A DNA stretch of 64,000 bases from Synechococcus sp. RSCCF101 (GTDB taxonomy: Bacteria > Cyanobacteriota > Cyanobacteriia > PCC-6307 > Cyanobiaceae), in assembly GCF_008807075.1 (NCBI RefSeq), contig NZ_CP035632.1, forward strand, positions 1,922,001 to 1,986,000. Reading direction: 5' to 3'. The notes beneath the pieces were generated by a model. The model saw nothing but the letters and a program-made list of their open reading frames with translations, did not search any database and was not told the DNA's origin. Every line of letters starts with the position of its first letter. Position 1 is the stretch's first letter. Both the position numbers and the translations under genes were made by a program. This document shows positions 45,065 through 54,374 of this stretch, piece after piece.

Positions 45065-46188
45065 GGCTGGCGGGCCGGCGGCGGCGGCGGTGCAGGCAGC
45101 CAGGGGTCGAGGGCATCGAGCAGGAGCTGCCGCACCCGGGCCGGATCCAGCCGCTGGTGCACCTCGAGAGCGGCCTGCCCCAGCCGCTGCCGCAGCGGCG
45201 CATCGGCCATGAGCCGCGCCAGCGCCTCCGCCAGAGCCTCCACAGCCGCCGGCTCGTCCTCGCCGGCCGGCACCAGCCAGCCGCTGCGGCCGGGGTCGAT
45301 CAGCTCGGCCGGACCGCTGGGGCAGTCGGCTGCCAGGCAGGCCGTGCCGCTGGCCATGGCCTCCAGCAGCACGTTGGGAAAGCCCTCGTAGCGGGAGCTG
45401 AGCACGAACAGATCGGCCCGGTCATACCAGTCGGCCATGTTGCCCACCGGCCCCACCAGCAGCGGCCGCAGCGCCGCCTCGGCCGGCAGGGGCCAGTCCG
45501 GCGGCCAGGCCCCGGGCGGCAGCCCCGCGATCACCAGGCGCCAGCCCGGCAGGCGCGGCCCCACCGCCGCGAAGGCGGCCACCAGCCGATCGAACCCCTT
45601 CTGGTGCGGCTTGGTGCCAGCCGCCAGCAGCAGCCGCTCACCCTCCGCCAGCACGTTGCCTGGATCCACCGCAGGGCTGTGGCGGGGCAGGGGCCACTGC
45701 AGGGCGTTGGGCACCACGGCGACCCCGCCAGAGCGGGAGAGCAGCCGGCGGCGCCGCAGCCAGGCGGCGATCGAGTCCGTCTGCACCAGATGCCGGGCCG
45801 CGCGGGGATAGGTGAGACGCCGCAGCAGCCGCCAGAGGGGCGGCAGGGGCTTGAGGGCCGGATGGTTGCGCTCGGCCACCAGCACCGGGATGCCGGTGCC
45901 CCAGGCGGCCAGCAGCATCCGGATCGCCGGACGGGTGGTGATGGCCAGCACCAGATCGGGCCGGTCCGCCCGCAGCAGTCGGCGCAGCCGCAGCAGCGTC
46001 AGGGGCGGCCCCGGCTCCCGCCGGCGGACCAGACCCGGCGGCAACGCGTACACATCGGGCCGGGCGCCATGGCCCACCAGCACCTCCACCCGGTGGCCCT
46101 CCGCCAGCAGCCAGCCGGCCCACTGCAGCGCCACCCGCTCCGCCCCGCCCAGGCCGAGCGCGTGAATGCTGATCAGCACCCGGGCCAT
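45061..46188 (-). CDS. Family 4 glycosyltransferase (GT-B)
   Basis: This 375-residue GT-B enzyme starts at ATG 46188 with VLISIHALGLGGAERVALQWAG, the LGxGGAE motif of GT4 donors. LLAAGTKPHQKGFDRLVAAFA and SRYEGFPNVLLEAMASGTACL with the EX7E pair follow. A Pro-rich tail ends the protein. An Arg-rich stretch (AAWLRRRRLLSRSGG) near 180 may contact the membrane. It is 4 bases from the upstream GT gene. Donor and acceptor are unknown. Confidence 0.9.
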   Translation of the reverse strand: MARVLISIHALGLGGAERVALQWAGWLLAEGHRVEVLVGHGARPDVYALPPGLVRRREPGPPLTLLRLRRLLRADRPDLVLAITTRPAIRMLLAAWGTGIPVLVAERNHPALKPLPPLWRLLRRLTYPRAARHLVQTDSIAAWLRRRRLLSRSGGVAVVPNALQWPLPRHSPAVDPGNVLAEGERLLLAAGTKPHQKGFDRLVAAFAAVGPRLPGWRLVIAGLPPGAWPPDWPLPAEAALRPLLVGPVGNMADWYDRADLFVLSSRYEGFPNVLLEAMASGTACLAADCPSGPAELIDPGRSGWLVPAGEDEPAAVEALAEALARLMADAPLRQRLGQAALEVHQRLDPARVRQLLLDALDPWLPAPPPPPARQP

Positions 46189-46192
46189 GGCC

Positions 46193-47992
46193 TCAGCTCC
46201 AGAGGGCCCGCAGGCCGGAGCGCAGCTGGGGGGTGTCGGCATTGAGGGCCGCCAGGGCGAAGGCCGGCGGCTCACCGCGGCCGGTTGCCGCTCCGGCCTC
46301 GCACCAGGCCGACACCCCATCCAGCAGCTCCTGCACCAGGGCCCGGTGGTCCTCCTTCGGGCGGCAGACGGCGTAGCGCGGCTGCTGCAGCTCGTCGCGC
46401 AGGGCGGTGAGGTCCGCCCGCAGCGGCTCGGGCCGGGCCGGAGCCTGCAGCACCAGGCAGCGGCAGAGGTTGCTGCTCAGGCGCAGCATCACATCGGCGG
46501 GGATCCGCTGCGGCTCCAGCCGCTGCCAGAGCTGATGGGCCGCCTCCCCCTGGGCGGGGAGCGCGTCGATCTGCCTCAGCATCAGCCGCAGATGGGCCAG
46601 GGCGCTCCAGCTGGAGATCAGCCGCTTGAGCCGGTTCTCCCGGTTGCGGCGGCGGCAGCGCCACGTGGAGGGCTGGGCGGCCAGCGCCGCGGCCGAGCGC
46701 TCCAGGGCCCCACAGAGCACAGCGGCGCGGTCGCGGTCGCCCTCGCGCACCGCCCACCAGGCCAGGGCGACGCGGGCATAGGCCCGCTGGTGCTCCGCCA
46801 GACCCGGCATCTCAGCCAGTCCTTCGAGCAGGTGGGCCTCATCGCCGGGGTCCGCCGGCCGCAGCGCCCGGCGGAAGAGCAGCTGCTCCACCAGGGCCGT
46901 GCGGCGGCGGCCCGGCCCCATCACCTCGAGGGCCGCCAGGGCAGCGGGTCCATCACCGGCGTCCAGCGCCCCAACCACCGCCTCGGCATCAGCGACGGCG
47001 CCAGCGCCACCGGAGCGCCAGCGCTGCACGGTGAGCAACAGCAGCAGGGGCCAGGCCCAGAGCGGCCGCAGCAGCCACCAGCTCCAGCGGTGGCGGCGCT
47101 GCAGGCGGAAGCGGCCCTGCCGATCGGCCGGCAGCAACCCCACGGGCAGCCGCAGCACCAGCTCCTCCGGCAGGGCCAGGAACAGACCCCAGAACACGCG
47201 CCGGCGCAGGCCGCGCACCTCCTCCTGCACCTCCACGCCCGGATCGGGCACGCTGGCCTCGATCACCCGCAGCGCCCCGGTGTCCGGATCCGCCGCATAG
47301 CGGCTGCGGGGGCTGCGGGCCGACCAGGGGCAGCGGGCGGCGAGGCTGCGGTTCGCCAGGGCCGTGGCCCGCTTCTGGGCCCGCGCCTGACAGAGGGCCA
47401 GCGGGCTCTCCCGGCCGGGAGACGCGCTGGCCGCCTCGATCCGGTCATCAGCCCGCAGCACGGCCGAGTGGCGGATCACCCCGAGGCTGCGGGCCGGCAA
47501 CACGCCGGGAGGCTGCGGCAGGGCGGCGGTGATGCGGGCCTTCAGGTCCTTGTCGTCGAAGCCGTAACCGAGCAGGTGCTCGTTGTAAGCCCCCACCGCC
47601 TCGATCAGGGTCCGATCCATCAGCCACTGGCCGATGCGCCCGTCCGGCCCGCTGCCGAAGGCGCAGAGGGCGTCATCCCCGGCGAGCCGATCCGGATGGG
47701 GCAGATCGATCGGCCAGCAATCGGCATCGAGCTTGAACAGGCAGCTACCGCTGGCCAGGCTCAGGGCCAGGTTGTAGGCCCGGCACAGATGCCAGTGCCG
47801 CTCCCCCTCCACCCGCACCAGCCGCAGCCGTGGGTCGGTTGGCAGATCCTGCCGCTGCAGCGGCACCCGGCTGCTCCAGTCGAGGATCAGGTGCTCCCCG
47901 TGGTGGGGCCAGCGGGCCACGGCGGCGGCTGTCTGCAGCAGGTGGGCCCGCCGGTTCATGCACACGGTCACCACGCTGACACTGCGGGGCAT
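46193..47992 (-). CDS. GT2-type glycosyltransferase, CMNR family, copy 2, with helical tail
   Basis: This 599-residue protein has residues 1-340 paralogous to the GT at 42910-43989: VSVVTVCMNRRAHLLQTAAA, LILDWSSRVPLQRQDLP, FKLDADCWPIDLPH and YGFDDKDLKARI. The remaining 260 residues are purely helical and Leu/Arg/Ala-rich with TPR-like spacing (RAYARVALAWWAVREGDRD, LKRLISSWSALAHLRLML). A hydrophobic stretch near 315-335 (WSWWLLRPLWAWPLLLLL) could anchor it in the membrane. ATG 47992 is chosen; the frame runs further upstream only antisense to or out of phase with the next gene. It lies 5 bases from its upstream neighbour. Confidence 0.8.
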   Translation of the reverse strand: MPRSVSVVTVCMNRRAHLLQTAAAVARWPHHGEHLILDWSSRVPLQRQDLPTDPRLRLVRVEGERHWHLCRAYNLALSLASGSCLFKLDADCWPIDLPHPDRLAGDDALCAFGSGPDGRIGQWLMDRTLIEAVGAYNEHLLGYGFDDKDLKARITAALPQPPGVLPARSLGVIRHSAVLRADDRIEAASASPGRESPLALCQARAQKRATALANRSLAARCPWSARSPRSRYAADPDTGALRVIEASVPDPGVEVQEEVRGLRRRVFWGLFLALPEELVLRLPVGLLPADRQGRFRLQRRHRWSWWLLRPLWAWPLLLLLTVQRWRSGGAGAVADAEAVVGALDAGDGPAALAALEVMGPGRRRTALVEQLLFRRALRPADPGDEAHLLEGLAEMPGLAEHQRAYARVALAWWAVREGDRDRAAVLCGALERSAAALAAQPSTWRCRRRNRENRLKRLISSWSALAHLRLMLRQIDALPAQGEAAHQLWQRLEPQRIPADVMLRLSSNLCRCLVLQAPARPEPLRADLTALRDELQQPRYAVCRPKEDHRALVQELLDGVSAWCEAGAATGRGEPPAFALAALNADTPQLRSGLRALWS

Positions 47993-47997
47993 GGGCG

Positions 47998-49173
47998 TCA
48001 GGCCGCTGTTCCGGTCAGCCGGGCCACATCCGCCAGCATGGCGCCGGTCCGGGTCCGGTAGGTGTGGGCTCCGGCCACCGCCAGCCGCCGGTCGAGGGGG
48101 GGCACGTCGCCATCGAGGCAGCGGCGGATCGCGGCTGCGAAGCTGGCCGGATCCGGCGGGCTCAGCCGGGCCACATCGGCATGGGGGGCGAGGGTCTCGA
48201 TGGCCGTGGCCACCACCGGCACCCCGGCCGCCAGGTACTCGAAGAACTTCATCGGGAACATGGCCCGGGTGTAGGCATTGCGCCGCACCGGCAGCAGGGC
48301 CACATCCATCCCCTTCAGCCAGGCCGGCAGCGCCCGGTAGGGCTGGGGCCCGGCGAAGACCACGTTGGCCAGCCCCTTCAGCTCGGAGACGTCCGTCTCC
48401 GGATCCCCCTCGCCCACCGGACCGATCAGCACCAGAGTCCACTCGGGCTGCTGGCGGGCCAGGGCCGCCAGCAGGGGCAGATCCAGCTTGTAGCCGCTGA
48501 TGGCACCGATGAAGCCCAGGCGGGGCCGGGGCAGCACCGCCAGCTCGGGCGGTTCGGGCAGGGAGGCCTCCAGGGCCCGGCCGAAGTGGTCGGCATCGGC
48601 CACGTTGCCGTAGAAGCGGCAGGCGGGATTGAAGCGCCGGTGGCGCTCCAGCAGCTGGGGGGAGGTGACGAACACCGCATCGGCCGCCCGGCTCAGGCGC
48701 TCCTCCCACAGATCGATCGTCCGGGCCGGCATGCCGGGCTGCTCCTGGATCGCATCCACGCAGTGATAGATCAGCAGCCCGTGGCGGCTCGTGTCGAACA
48801 GCTGCAGCGTCAGGGGGTTGTAGGTCCAGAGCCAGTCCCGCCGCAGCCGCAGCAGCCCTCGGCAGGCCGCCAGCCCGAGCCGCAGCACGAGGCGGTTGAG
48901 CCGCAGGCCCCAGGGGGAGCTGGCGGCGGGCAGCACCAGCGGCGACCAGACCCAGAGATTGGGGCGCACCCGCCGCGGCCCTTGCAGCCCGTGCCGCAGC
49001 CGCCGGATCAGCCGGGAGCGATCAGCCGCACCGGGGCGGGGTGGCCTCAGGCCGATGGATTCCACGTAGAGCACCCGGTGGCCGCGTTCTGCCAGCTGGC
49101 AGGCGACGTGCTGCTTGTTGGTCCAGAGCGGGTGGTCCCAGTCGGCGGTGGCCAGCAGGGTGATGTCAGCCAT
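47998..49173 (-). CDS. Family 4-like glycosyltransferase
   Basis: This 391-residue protein starts at ATG 49173 with DITLLATADWDHPLWTNKQH, then RGHRVLYVESIGLRPP. LLIYHCVDAIQEQPG, VFVTSPQLLERHRRFNP and YGNVADADHFGRALE are typical of cyanobacterial GT4-type enzymes of the TuaH group. LGFIGAISGYKLDLPLLAAL and MFPMKFFEYLAAGVPVVATA complete the donor-binding domain with the acidic pair. The start overlaps the ABC exporter stop by 8 bases. Confidence 0.85.
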   Translation of the reverse strand: MADITLLATADWDHPLWTNKQHVACQLAERGHRVLYVESIGLRPPRPGAADRSRLIRRLRHGLQGPRRVRPNLWVWSPLVLPAASSPWGLRLNRLVLRLGLAACRGLLRLRRDWLWTYNPLTLQLFDTSRHGLLIYHCVDAIQEQPGMPARTIDLWEERLSRAADAVFVTSPQLLERHRRFNPACRFYGNVADADHFGRALEASLPEPPELAVLPRPRLGFIGAISGYKLDLPLLAALARQQPEWTLVLIGPVGEGDPETDVSELKGLANVVFAGPQPYRALPAWLKGMDVALLPVRRNAYTRAMFPMKFFEYLAAGVPVVATAIETLAPHADVARLSPPDPASFAAAIRRCLDGDVPPLDRRLAVAGAHTYRTRTGAMLADVARLTGTAA

Positions 49174-51055
49174 CCTGGAGGGCCACCAGCTCCCGGAAGC
49201 TCTCGGAGGCTCCCTGAAGGGCGCGGTAGTCACCGGAGGCCTTGATCCGGCCGCCATCGAACTCGTAGATGCGGTCGCAGTAGCGGATGGTGGAGAGGCG
49301 GTGGGCCACCACGATCGTGGTGCAGCGGCGGCCGACCAGCTCCAGCGCCTCGAGCACGTCGCTCTCGGTCTTGTTGTCGAGGGCGCTGGTGGCCTCATCC
49401 AGGATCAGCACCCGCGCCTGCTTGTAGAAGGCCCGCGCCAGGGCCAGGCGCTGGCGCTGTCCGCCCGACAGGCGCATCCCGTCTTCGCCGACCACGGTGT
49501 AGACGCCGTAGGGCAGCTCGCTGACGAAGTCGGCCAGCTGGGCCATCTCCAGGGCCTCCCAGACCCGCGCATCATCGATGGCGTCGTCGTTGATGCCGAA
49601 GGCCACGTTGTCGCGCACGCTGGCGTTGAGCAGCACGATGTTCTGGGGCACGATCGCGCAGCAGGCCTGCCAGGCCGGCAGCTCCTCCGGCTTGAGCGGA
49701 ATGCCGTCCAGCAGGAGGGAGCCGCGCTGGGGCGTGAGCAGACCGAGCAGCACATGGGCGGCCGTGGACTTGCCCCCGCCCGTGCGCCCCACGAAGGCGA
49801 TGCGGGAGCCCACCGGCACGCTCAGGTCCACATCGTCCAGCACCCAACGGTCCGACTGGGGGTAGCGGTAGCCCACACCCTCCAGGCGGATCTGCCGGTT
49901 GGGCATCACGCCGGCCGGGGAGGGCACCTCCTCGGAGGCCATGGTGATGCGCCCGGGCCGCAGGCGCAGCAGGGTGAGGGCGTCCTCGATGTCGGGCAGG
50001 CCGCCGCGCAGCTTGTTGACCGAGCGGAAGATGGCCTGGATCGGCGCTGACAGCCGCAGGCCGGCGAACATGATCGCGGCCAGGGTGGGGATGGCATCGC
50101 GCACCGAATCCACCGGGTCCGAACTGAGGAACGACGGCAGCAGCCCCACCAGGAAGAGCACCGTGATGCCGGCCGGTTCCACGATGTAGCGGGGCACCTC
50201 CGGCAGGGTCTTGGAGATGCGATCGAAGGTCTTGCCGCGCTGGCCGATGCGGCGGAAGGAGGCCTGGAAGTGGGGCTCGGCTCCGTAGAGCTGCACATCC
50301 CGGATCGAGCGTGTCGACTCCATCAACAGGGTGTTGATGTTCAGCGAGAAGATCAGCTTCTGCCGGGTGGCGAAGCGCAGCATCGGCGTGATCAGCACCG
50401 AGGCGAAGCTGTAGGCCAGCAGCAGGAAGGCGAAGATCAGGAAGGCCTGCCAGCCGAAGGCCACGATCACGCCCACCGAGAGCACCGCCGCCGACACGCC
50501 GTTGGAGACGGCCGTGAGCAGGGGCAGCACGATGCTGTCGGAGATGCGGCCGAAGATCCGGTTGAGGCGGGCCAGCAGATGGGCCGTGGTCTGGCCCTGG
50601 AAATAGTCGTAGGGCTGCAGCAGCACGTTGCCGTAGATCCGTTCGCCGTAATCGCTCCAGATCTGGGCCGTCAGCCAGCCCTGCAGGCCGAGGGCGGCCA
50701 GCTTGATCGTGGTGGCCAGCCAGACCAGCGCAATCAGGATGCCCGCCACCCAGAAGCCCTGGTTGATGGCGTCGCCGCCGAACACGAAGATGTTCGGGAT
50801 CTTGTCGGCCAGCCGGGCGCCGCTCAAGGTGCCCACCAGCCGGGCCAGCAGGCCGACGAACACCAGATCGAGCACCCCGATCAGCACCGACAGGCCCAGC
50901 AGCAGCCACAGCCCCCGCAGCCGGCGAGCGGGCAGGTAGGAGAACAGCGTCCAGAGCCGGGCGATCGTTTCGCTGTTGAGCCGCTTGCGGGGCTGCTGGT
51001 CGGGCCGGCCCGGCCGGTGGCCTGTCCTGTCCGGCGCTCCGGCGCCTTGTGCCAT
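49166..51055 (-). CDS. ABC exporter, lipid-linked oligosaccharide flippase-like
   Basis: This 629-residue half-transporter has a soluble N-tail, six membrane helices (residues 45-350) and one ATPase domain. Walker A is FVGRTGGGKST, the signature RLSGGQRQRLALA, Walker B VLILDEATSAL and H-loop VVAHRLS. The loop after helix 2 contains YGNVLLQPYDYFQGQTTAHL. It fits the MsbA/PglK exporter group rather than type I secretion, since no cargo-protease domain is present. Its place between glycosyltransferases and a Wzy-like gene suggests it flips a lipid-linked sugar. GTG 51058 precedes ATG 51055; either may be used. Confidence 0.85.
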   Translation of the reverse strand: MAQGAGAPDRTGHRPGRPDQQPRKRLNSETIARLWTLFSYLPARRLRGLWLLLGLSVLIGVLDLVFVGLLARLVGTLSGARLADKIPNIFVFGGDAINQGFWVAGILIALVWLATTIKLAALGLQGWLTAQIWSDYGERIYGNVLLQPYDYFQGQTTAHLLARLNRIFGRISDSIVLPLLTAVSNGVSAAVLSVGVIVAFGWQAFLIFAFLLLAYSFASVLITPMLRFATRQKLIFSLNINTLLMESTRSIRDVQLYGAEPHFQASFRRIGQRGKTFDRISKTLPEVPRYIVEPAGITVLFLVGLLPSFLSSDPVDSVRDAIPTLAAIMFAGLRLSAPIQAIFRSVNKLRGGLPDIEDALTLLRLRPGRITMASEEVPSPAGVMPNRQIRLEGVGYRYPQSDRWVLDDVDLSVPVGSRIAFVGRTGGGKSTAAHVLLGLLTPQRGSLLLDGIPLKPEELPAWQACCAIVPQNIVLLNASVRDNVAFGINDDAIDDARVWEALEMAQLADFVSELPYGVYTVVGEDGMRLSGGQRQRLALARAFYKQARVLILDEATSALDNKTESDVLEALELVGRRCTTIVVAHRLSTIRYCDRIYEFDGGRIKASGDYRALQGASESFRELVALQDG

Positions 51056-51166
51056 CACGGACAGAACAGGGCCTTCATCGCTGGAGCGAATGTAGTTGTG
51101 GGCTCAGAAGCCCACGCCGGCACGGGGCCAGCCACTCAACCGATCGGCTGCCGGCGATCGGCCGCT

Positions 51167-52435
51167 TCAATAGACAACCTGATCGGGCCAGCGGTCGGGG
51201 ATGCAGAGGAAGTCGTCGTCTTCGCCGCAGCGCAGCTTCGGCTCGGGCCGCCAGACCTTGTTCACGCCCCAGTCGCCGAGGCAGGTGATCAGGGCGGGGA
51301 GCAGCATCCAGAGGCTGTCGTGGGTGCGGAACCAGGCCAGGGCCGTGATCAGCAGGAACAGGCCCACCGCATCGCCCATGCGGAAGGCGATCTGGGGCAG
51401 CCATTCGTGCAGCACGGCCAGCTGGATCAGGCCGTAGAGGGCGGTGAACAGCAGCAGCACCCGGCTCACGGAACAGGCCGAGAGCTCCCGCCAGCCCAGC
51501 CGGCGCCGCAGGCAGGTGAGCACGAAGCCGATCGCCAGGGCCCGCTGCAGCTCCAGCACCTCGAAGCGCAGCGGATAGGTGCTGAAGAAGCTGGCCTTGA
51601 ACAGGTAGGCATGCAGCTTCACCCCCACCGTGTCGATCAGGGTGGGCAGCAGCGCGATCAGCAGGGCCAGCCCGAGCAGCAGCAGGGGCAGCCGGCGCCG
51701 GCGCGACGGGCCCCGCACCAGGTCCAGCCCCCGCCGGGGCAGCCGCCAGAGCTCCGCGGCCGCACCGGTGCGCACCAGGGCCGGCAGCAGGGCGATCAGC
51801 AGAGTGGCGGGAGCCGTGGCGTGCACCGCCAGCGACAGGGCCGCGGCCGGCCAGCTCCAGCGCCGGGCCACCGGCAACAGCCGGGCGCTGGCCAGCATCA
51901 GGGGCACGATCAGGGCCGTCGCCAGGGCCTGACGGGTGTGGGAATTCTGGATGAAGCCCCGCAGCATCGGGCTGGTGAGGATCAGCAGCGCCCACCAGCC
52001 GCCCCAGCCCGGTCGGGCCCACCCCCGCGCCAGGCCGAGGCCGATCCAGCTGTAGACCACGGCGGTGAGGCCGTGCACCGCGGCCATCCGGTACGGCAGC
52101 TGCACGATCCAGGGCGCCAGGCTCCACCAGAGCGGCTCCCCGGCCAGAAAGCCGCGCGGATCCACCGCCAGGTAGTGGTTCAGCTTGGTGATGTCGCTCG
52201 TGCCCCAGCAGGCCAGGGTGAAGAACACGAGCGTCACGGCCGAGAACAGGGCCGCCACCAGCCACCAGACGCCGCGGCGATCCGGGCTCCGGACGCCGGC
52301 GAAGGCCGCGGCCAGAGCGATCTGAGCCAGGAACAGGGCGGTCATCAGGCCGGGGGCCTGGCGCACCTGATCGACCCGGAACGGGGCCTCGCTGGGGAAG
52401 GCCGCCGGCAGCAGCGGCAGCAACTCGGCCGGCAT
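51167..52435 (-). CDS. Wzy/EpsG-like polymerase, copy 2
   Basis: This 422-residue membrane protein has about ten hydrophobic segments and is the paralogue of the protein at 41675-42910. Shared landmarks are EAPFRVDQVRQAPGLM, FFTLACWGTSDITKLNHYL, RGFIQNSHTRQALATALI and the C-terminal DDDFLCIPDRWP. No catalytic residues can be assigned from sequence alone. Its start shares one base with the upstream GT stop (TGATG-type overlap at 52435). A polymerase role for the glycan built by the adjacent transferases is inferred. Confidence 0.6.
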   Translation of the reverse strand: MPAELLPLLPAAFPSEAPFRVDQVRQAPGLMTALFLAQIALAAAFAGVRSPDRRGVWWLVAALFSAVTLVFFTLACWGTSDITKLNHYLAVDPRGFLAGEPLWWSLAPWIVQLPYRMAAVHGLTAVVYSWIGLGLARGWARPGWGGWWALLILTSPMLRGFIQNSHTRQALATALIVPLMLASARLLPVARRWSWPAAALSLAVHATAPATLLIALLPALVRTGAAAELWRLPRRGLDLVRGPSRRRRLPLLLLGLALLIALLPTLIDTVGVKLHAYLFKASFFSTYPLRFEVLELQRALAIGFVLTCLRRRLGWRELSACSVSRVLLLFTALYGLIQLAVLHEWLPQIAFRMGDAVGLFLLITALAWFRTHDSLWMLLPALITCLGDWGVNKVWRPEPKLRCGEDDDFLCIPDRWPDQVVY

Positions 52436-53493
52436 CAGGCCGCGCCCCCTCCCGGCCCTAGCAACCGGCGGGCCAGTCGCCCGACGAGCGTGCGGGCCGA
52501 TCGCCAGCGTTGCCCTGCCCGCAGGCGCCAGATGGGCGGTGAGCGCAGCACCCCACCGGCACCGGCCGAGGACTCGACGGTGGCGAACCAGCCGGCGAGC
52601 TGACTCAGCACCTGCCGCCAGCGCTCCGCCAGGGCCGCCTCGCTGTGGCGGTGCAGCAGCGGCTCCAGCAGATCGGCCGGCGGCCGCTGGCTCCAGGGGT
52701 CTCGCGCTGCGGCGCGGATCCGCTCCACATCCCAGGCCAGGGTGCCGCAGCCGATCTGATGGCCGCAGAGGCCGGGCTCGAACAGATCGGCCAGGGCGTG
52801 ATTGAGGCTGCTGAACACCACGCAGCCACAGGCCATCGCTTCCAGGGGCGGGAGGCCGAAGCCTTCGCTCACCCCCCGCCCGCGCCAGTACTCGGCCGAG
52901 TCGTAGAGGTACACCGCGGCGGAGTTGAACAGAGCCACCAGATCGTCCACCCAGCCGTCCTGAACCGTGACCCGCAGGCCGGCGCGGCGCAGAGCCGGCA
53001 CCAGCTGGCGCAGAACGTAGCCGCTGCTCTTGCGCGCCTGCACCAGCACATCCACCGGCCGCTCGAGCTCAGCGCCCGATCGCCCGGGTCGGGCGCCCCG
53101 CTCCAGCCAGGCCGGCTCCAGGGCGTTGGGCACCAGGAAGAGCGGATTGCGGGGGGCCCGATCGCCCCAGTAGCCCAGCGTGTTGCGGCTCGCCGCCAGC
53201 ACGGGCACCCCGGCGGGCAGATCGAAGCCGTAGCCGCTGCTGTGGGCGTGATACGCCACCCGCCGGCCCCGCAGGCGCCGCAGCAACGCCGGCACATCGA
53301 AGCCCCAGCTCACCACCCAGAGGCCGGCAGCATCCGGGGGTTCGGAGGCCAGGAGATCGTCGAGGTGAGGCCGGTCCGATTCGCGCTGGCGGTAGGTGAC
53401 GACCTCCGCCGCACACAGGCCGGCGACCAGGCGGGCGGTCTGCAGTTCCACCGCCAGGCCGCCGCTGCGGAAGCGGCGGCCCGTGCCGGGCAC
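52435..53493 (-). CDS. GT4-like glycosyltransferase
   Basis: This 352-residue protein from GTG 53493 reads PGTGRRFRSGGLAVELQTARL, the start of a GT-B N-terminal domain, and later SEGFGLPPLEAMACGCVVFSS, with the acidic pair of GT4. YLYDSAEYWRGRG precedes it. The true start may be a few codons upstream: the frame is open there (PAPVRFLV) but offers no ATG or GTG before the heme oxygenase stop, so CTG or the internal GTG must serve. An Arg-rich amphipathic C-terminus ends the protein. Confidence 0.8.
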   Translation of the reverse strand: MPGTGRRFRSGGLAVELQTARLVAGLCAAEVVTYRQRESDRPHLDDLLASEPPDAAGLWVVSWGFDVPALLRRLRGRRVAYHAHSSGYGFDLPAGVPVLAASRNTLGYWGDRAPRNPLFLVPNALEPAWLERGARPGRSGAELERPVDVLVQARKSSGYVLRQLVPALRRAGLRVTVQDGWVDDLVALFNSAAVYLYDSAEYWRGRGVSEGFGLPPLEAMACGCVVFSSLNHALADLFEPGLCGHQIGCGTLAWDVERIRAAARDPWSQRPPADLLEPLLHRHSEAALAERWRQVLSQLAGWFATVESSAGAGGVLRSPPIWRLRAGQRWRSARTLVGRLARRLLGPGGGAA

Positions 53494-53540
53494 CAGGAAG
53501 CGGACGGGAGCCGGCAGGGGCGGCGGGGTCGTGGGGGAGC

Positions 53541-54257
53541 TCAGGCGGCGACGGGCTGCTCGGTGCTGCCGCTGCGCTGACGGCGGGTCAGGAACCCGAA
53601 GAGCACCTTGCCGATGGCGGCCACCAGGTTGCCCTCCAGCTCCTTGAACATCTCCATGTTCAGGCGGAAGGCCTCGTTGGCCTCCTCCACGATCCGGTCG
53701 GCCGTGGCCTGATCGATCGGCAGCTGATCCAGCGTGGCGCGGTAGTTGACCTTGAAGGCCTTCTCGTCGTCGATGGCGGCGAACTCATAGAAGGCCAGGC
53801 CGCTGTCGCCCTGGAGGTTCATCGCCTTCTGGGCGATCGTCTTGAGGATCTGGCCGCCGGAGAGATCACCCAGATAGCGGGTGTAGTGGTGGCCCACCAG
53901 CAGTTCCGGGGCGCTGGCGGCCACCTCGCGGATGCGGGCCACGTAGGTGGCGGCGGAGGGGGTGGGCTGCAGCTGGTTCTGCCAGCCGCTGCCGAAGTAA
54001 TAGGAGAGGTCGGTCTCCAGGGCCTCGCGGCGGTTGAGCTGGCTGAAGGCGATCGGGCCCACCACCGGATGGTCGCGCAGCCTGCCGATCTCCTCCTCCA
54101 TGGCGGAGTACACGAAATAGAGGTCGGCCACCAGGGTGCGGTAGCTGGTCTTGTCCACCACTCCCTTGAGGAAGCAGCTCACGAAGCCGGTGTTCTCGGC
54201 CATCGTGTGGGACTTCCTGGTGCCTTCCCGCAGTTGGGTCGCAAGGGCTACGGACAT
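53541..54257 (-). CDS. ho1: Heme oxygenase (phycobilin pathway)
   Basis: This 238-residue enzyme opens heme to biliverdin, the first step to phycobilins, with CO and iron released. RKSHTMAENTGFVSCFLKGV carries the heme-ligating His. GHHYTRYLGDLSGGQIL is the distal-helix signature. The C-terminal FLTRRQRSGSTEQ tail is variable. ATG 54257 (SVALATQLREGTRKSH) is chosen over the ATG at 54281 because a GAGGA ribosome site sits 9 bases before it. It marks a photosynthetic cyanobacterium. Confidence 0.96.
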   Translation of the reverse strand: MSVALATQLREGTRKSHTMAENTGFVSCFLKGVVDKTSYRTLVADLYFVYSAMEEEIGRLRDHPVVGPIAFSQLNRREALETDLSYYFGSGWQNQLQPTPSAATYVARIREVAASAPELLVGHHYTRYLGDLSGGQILKTIAQKAMNLQGDSGLAFYEFAAIDDEKAFKVNYRATLDQLPIDQATADRIVEEANEAFRLNMEMFKELEGNLVAAIGKVLFGFLTRRQRSGSTEQPVAA

Positions 54258-54266
54258 GAATCGGAT

Positions 54267-54271
54267 TCCTC
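54267..54271 (-). promoter_or_regulatory. Shine-Dalgarno that sets the heme oxygenase start
   Basis: GAGGA on the minus strand ends 9 bases before ATG 54257. The longer start at 54281 has no such site and would add residues absent from the family. Confidence 0.5.
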
Positions 54272-54374
54272 GTGGCGGCAAACGTAGGAGTTGTGCGAGC
54301 GACGGAGCCGGCTTGATTGCAAACGGTTACGCCAGGCCGGCGGCATCCCGGAGCCGGCGGGCCGCAGGGCGCCC

